A DNA stretch of 6,635 bases, taken from NCBI GenBank assembly GCA_900549335.1, contig UROJ01000085.1:1-6635 (forward strand), in the 5' to 3' direction. Of the stretch, positions 4,691 through 6,635 are shown piece by piece; positions within the stretch are counted from its first letter, which is position 1, and each line of letters begins with the position of its first letter. A model generated the notes under the pieces. The model did not search any database, was not told the DNA's origin, and saw only the letters and a program-made list of their open reading frames with translations. The stretch comes from an uncultured Collinsella sp. (GTDB lineage Bacteria; Actinomycetota; Coriobacteriia; Coriobacteriales; Coriobacteriaceae). A program made the translations under genes and the position numbers.

Positions 4691-6472
4691 ATGCTGCTTA
4701 CGCAAACGACAACGCCCGAGGACGTCAAGGCTCTCGATCGCGCCGAGCTTCCGCTGCTCTGCGGCGAGATCCGTCAGGCAATCCTCGAAAGCTCCGCCGC
4801 CGTCGGCGGGCACGTTGCCCCCAACTTGGGCGTCGTTGAGCTTACGGTTGCGCTTCATCGCGTATTTAACTCCCCCATCGACAAGATTGTCTTTGACGTT
4901 TCGCACCAGACCTACGCCCACAAGGCGCTGACCGGGCGCGCGTACACTTATATCGATCCGGAGCGTTATGGTGAGGCTTCTGGCTTTGCCAATCCCGACG
5001 AGTCCGAGCACGACCTGTTCGCCATGGGCCATACCTCCACGTCGGTGAGCCTGGGCTGCGGCCTGGCGCACGCTCGTGACCTGGCGGGCGATACGTACAA
5101 CGTCATCACCGTTATTGGCGACGGCTCGCTTTCGGGCGGCTTGGCGTTTGAGGGCTTTAACAATGCCGCCGAACTCGATAGCAACCTGATCATCATCGTC
5201 AACGATAACGACCAGTCCATTGCCGAGAACCATGGCGGCCTGTATCGCAATCTGGCCGAGCTGCGAGCCAGCAACGGTACCTGTGAGCGCAACGTTTTCC
5301 GCGCGATGGGGCTCGACTACCGCTATCTGGACGCCGGTAACGACGTGTTGGCCCTCGTCGACGCGTTGCAGGAACTGCGCAATATCGATCATCCCATCGT
5401 GCTGCACGTCTCCACCGCCAAGGGCAAGGGCTTTGAGCCAGCCCAGAACGACCCCGAACGCTGGCATCACGTGGGTCCGTTTGACATGGCAACTGGACGC
5501 AAGCTCTGCCCGGGCCATCCGAGCGAGCCTGCGCCGCGCACCTATGCCGACATTACGGGCGAGGCGCTCAGCGCCGCCATCGAGCGCGATTCGCAGGTCG
5601 TGGGCATCACGGCCGCCACGCCCTACATCATGGGCTTTACACCCGAGCTTCGCGCTGCCGCCGGCAAACAGTTCGTCGATGTGGGCATTGCCGAGGAGCA
5701 CGCCGTGACCTTTGCCACCGCGCTTGCGCGCTCGGGCGCCAAGCCAGTCTTTGGTGTGTACGGCACGTTTTTGCAGCGCGCTTACGACGAGCTGTGGCAC
5801 GACCTGTGCCTCAACGACGCCCCGGCAACCATTTTGGTGTTTGGTGCGTCAATCTTTGGCACCACGTCCGAGACGCACCTTTCGTTCTTTGATATTTCCA
5901 TGCTGGGTGGACTTCCCAACATGCGCTACCTAGCGCCGGCCTGCATGGAGGAATATCTGTCCATGCTGAGCTGGTCGCTCGACCACCGCGAGCATCCCGC
6001 GGCGATTCGCGTACCGGGCATCGGCCTGGTGAGCCGTCCCGATCTGGCGCCCGCCGAAGACACCGACTACAGCGCCGTTCGCTACAACGTGGTGCGCCGG
6101 GGTCGCGACGTTGCCGTGCTCGCGCTTGGCGATTTCTTTGAGCTGGGCGAGCGCGTGGCAAACCGCTTGGCTGCCGAGTACGGCATCGAGGCCACGCTCG
6201 TCAACCCGCGCTTTGCAACCGAGCTCGACCGCGAGTTCCTCGATAGCCTTGCCGCCGAGCATCGCGTTGTCGTCACCCTCGAGGACGGCATCTTGGACGG
6301 TGGCTGGGGCGAGCGCGTCGCGTGCTATCTGGCATGCACGCCGTTGCGCACGCGCACCTTCGGCATCGCCAAGGGCTTCCCCGACCGCTACGACCCCAAC
6401 GAGCTGCTCGCTCAGAACGGCATGACGGTCGAGAATATGGCTGCCGAAGCCGTACGCTTGCTGAACGAGTAA
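4691..6472 (+). CDS. dxs: Short 1-deoxy-D-xylulose-5-phosphate synthase-like enzyme (thiamine-diphosphate transketolase family)
   Basis: DXS joins pyruvate and glyceraldehyde 3-phosphate to start the MEP isoprenoid pathway and also feeds thiamine and pyridoxal synthesis. This protein has 593 residues, against about 620 in E. coli, mainly because a segment near residue 195 is missing. Cofactor features are present: H41, H114 in the GHTSTS motif, GDGSLSGG (143-150) with the NDND segment (171-174), and catalytic E335 in VGIAEEHAVTF. The transketolase pyrimidine and C-terminal domains follow (about 285-450 and 465-593). Against E. coli DXS recalled from memory, Y357, R363 and H396 match Y392, R398 and H431, but R420, D427 and R478 are replaced by G385, T392 and G443. 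The substrate may therefore differ. An in-frame TAA at 4679 makes ATG 4691 the earliest start; the GGAG site lies 12 nt before it. It is the only complete plus-strand gene here. Confidence 0.85.
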   Translation: MLLTQTTTPEDVKALDRAELPLLCGEIRQAILESSAAVGGHVAPNLGVVELTVALHRVFNSPIDKIVFDVSHQTYAHKALTGRAYTYIDPERYGEASGFANPDESEHDLFAMGHTSTSVSLGCGLAHARDLAGDTYNVITVIGDGSLSGGLAFEGFNNAAELDSNLIIIVNDNDQSIAENHGGLYRNLAELRASNGTCERNVFRAMGLDYRYLDAGNDVLALVDALQELRNIDHPIVLHVSTAKGKGFEPAQNDPERWHHVGPFDMATGRKLCPGHPSEPAPRTYADITGEALSAAIERDSQVVGITAATPYIMGFTPELRAAAGKQFVDVGIAEEHAVTFATALARSGAKPVFGVYGTFLQRAYDELWHDLCLNDAPATILVFGASIFGTTSETHLSFFDISMLGGLPNMRYLAPACMEEYLSMLSWSLDHREHPAAIRVPGIGLVSRPDLAPAEDTDYSAVRYNVVRRGRDVAVLALGDFFELGERVANRLAAEYGIEATLVNPRFATELDREFLDSLAAEHRVVVTLEDGILDGGWGERVACYLACTPLRTRTFGIAKGFPDRYDPNELLAQNGMTVENMAAEAVRLLNE

Positions 6473-6473
6473 G

Positions 6474-6515
6474 AAAACCTCCGCAAGGAAAGCACCCCTG
6501 CGGAGGTTTTTATTT
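6474..6515 (+). terminator. Strong intrinsic terminator after the DXS-like gene
   Basis: AAAACCTCCGCA (6474-6485) pairs perfectly with TGCGGAGGTTTT (6499-6510) around a 13-nt loop, and the T-rich stretch TTTTTATTTT follows. It begins 1 nt after the TAA stop. The A-run on the left side means it could also stop transcripts arriving from the right on the minus strand. Confidence 0.95.
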
Positions 6516-6533
6516 TCGCGACGCGATTATCTT

Positions 6534-6635
6534 AACCTGTAACATCTATGGCCCGAATTTCCGTCTAACTGTTACAGATCGAGATAAGACATCTTAGTCC
6601 CAGACCTTTGTCTCAATCTGTAACAGATAGGGACC
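6534..6635. repeat. Cluster of CTGTAACA repeats in alternating orientation
   Basis: CTGTAACA occurs at 6537-6544 and 6618-6625, and inverted as TGTTACAG at 6570-6577. The last two centre on CTGTTACAG and CTGTAACAG (9-bp near-palindromes). GTTACAGATCGAGA (6571-6584) and TCTCAATCTGTAAC (6611-6624) form an inverted repeat matching at 13 of 14 positions. Inside it are two small hairpins, TAAGA-CA-TCTTA (6585-6596) and AGAC-CTTT-GTCT (6602-6613). A looser 21-bp direct repeat, 16 of 21 identical, links 6534-6554 with 6615-6635. No gene is visible here. The cluster may continue past the window. Confidence 0.65.

Noticed and set aside
4595..5800. 401-codon open frame on the minus strand
   Set aside because: Antisense to the DXS-like gene and its leader. 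The translation shows no recognisable motif, and third-position GC bias explains why it is open.
6534..6635. CRISPR array
   Set aside because: The repeat units are too short, alternate in orientation and have irregular spacing, without direct repeats of 20 bp or more separated by uniform spacers.

Overview
The window looks like a stretch of a high-GC, gut-associated actinobacterial chromosome. The protein sequences and layout fit the Coriobacteriia best, perhaps Collinsella or a close relative. That placement is inferred from the feel of the proteins and codon use, not from a search. No rRNA, tRNA, CRISPR array or insertion sequence is visible.

Layout, left to right. Positions 1-39 (minus) probably hold the first 13 codons of a gene that continues out of the window. 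Next come two near-identical palindromic operators (52-72 and 118-138). They abut the stop codon of a TetR/AcrR-type repressor gene (139-801, minus), so the repressor probably controls the gene to its left, possibly an exporter. Upstream of the repressor, on the same strand, lie a PII nitrogen-signalling protein (876-1214) and an ammonium channel, amt (1427-2704). The PII protein is expected to plug the channel in response to 2-oxoglutarate and ATP/ADP, but it lacks the tyrosine at position 51 that is uridylylated or adenylylated in many bacteria. A 109-bp imperfect inverted-repeat element sits between the two genes and overlaps the amt stop codon.

Further right, still on the minus strand, is a tightly coupled pair: a small HD-domain protein (3926-4462) and a membrane protein of the 'putative ABC transporter permease / CmpB' family (PF06541-like, 2903-3922) with a long basic cytoplasmic tail. 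Only 3 bp separate them. A divergent intergenic region (4463-4690) carries a perfect 12-bp palindrome of LacI-operator type and a stem-loop. It leads to a plus-strand gene for a short 1-deoxy-D-xylulose-5-phosphate synthase-like enzyme (4691-6472), which ends in a strong intrinsic terminator. The last 120 bp contain a cluster of CTGTAACA repeats in alternating orientation.

The most notable points are these: the DXS-like enzyme keeps its thiamine-diphosphate machinery but has lost three substrate-pocket residues of the E. coli enzyme; the duplicated operator lies behind, not in front of, the repressor gene; the inverted-repeat element lies between amt and its PII partner; and the terminal repeat cluster is unexplained. 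I see no clear new defence or mobile system here.
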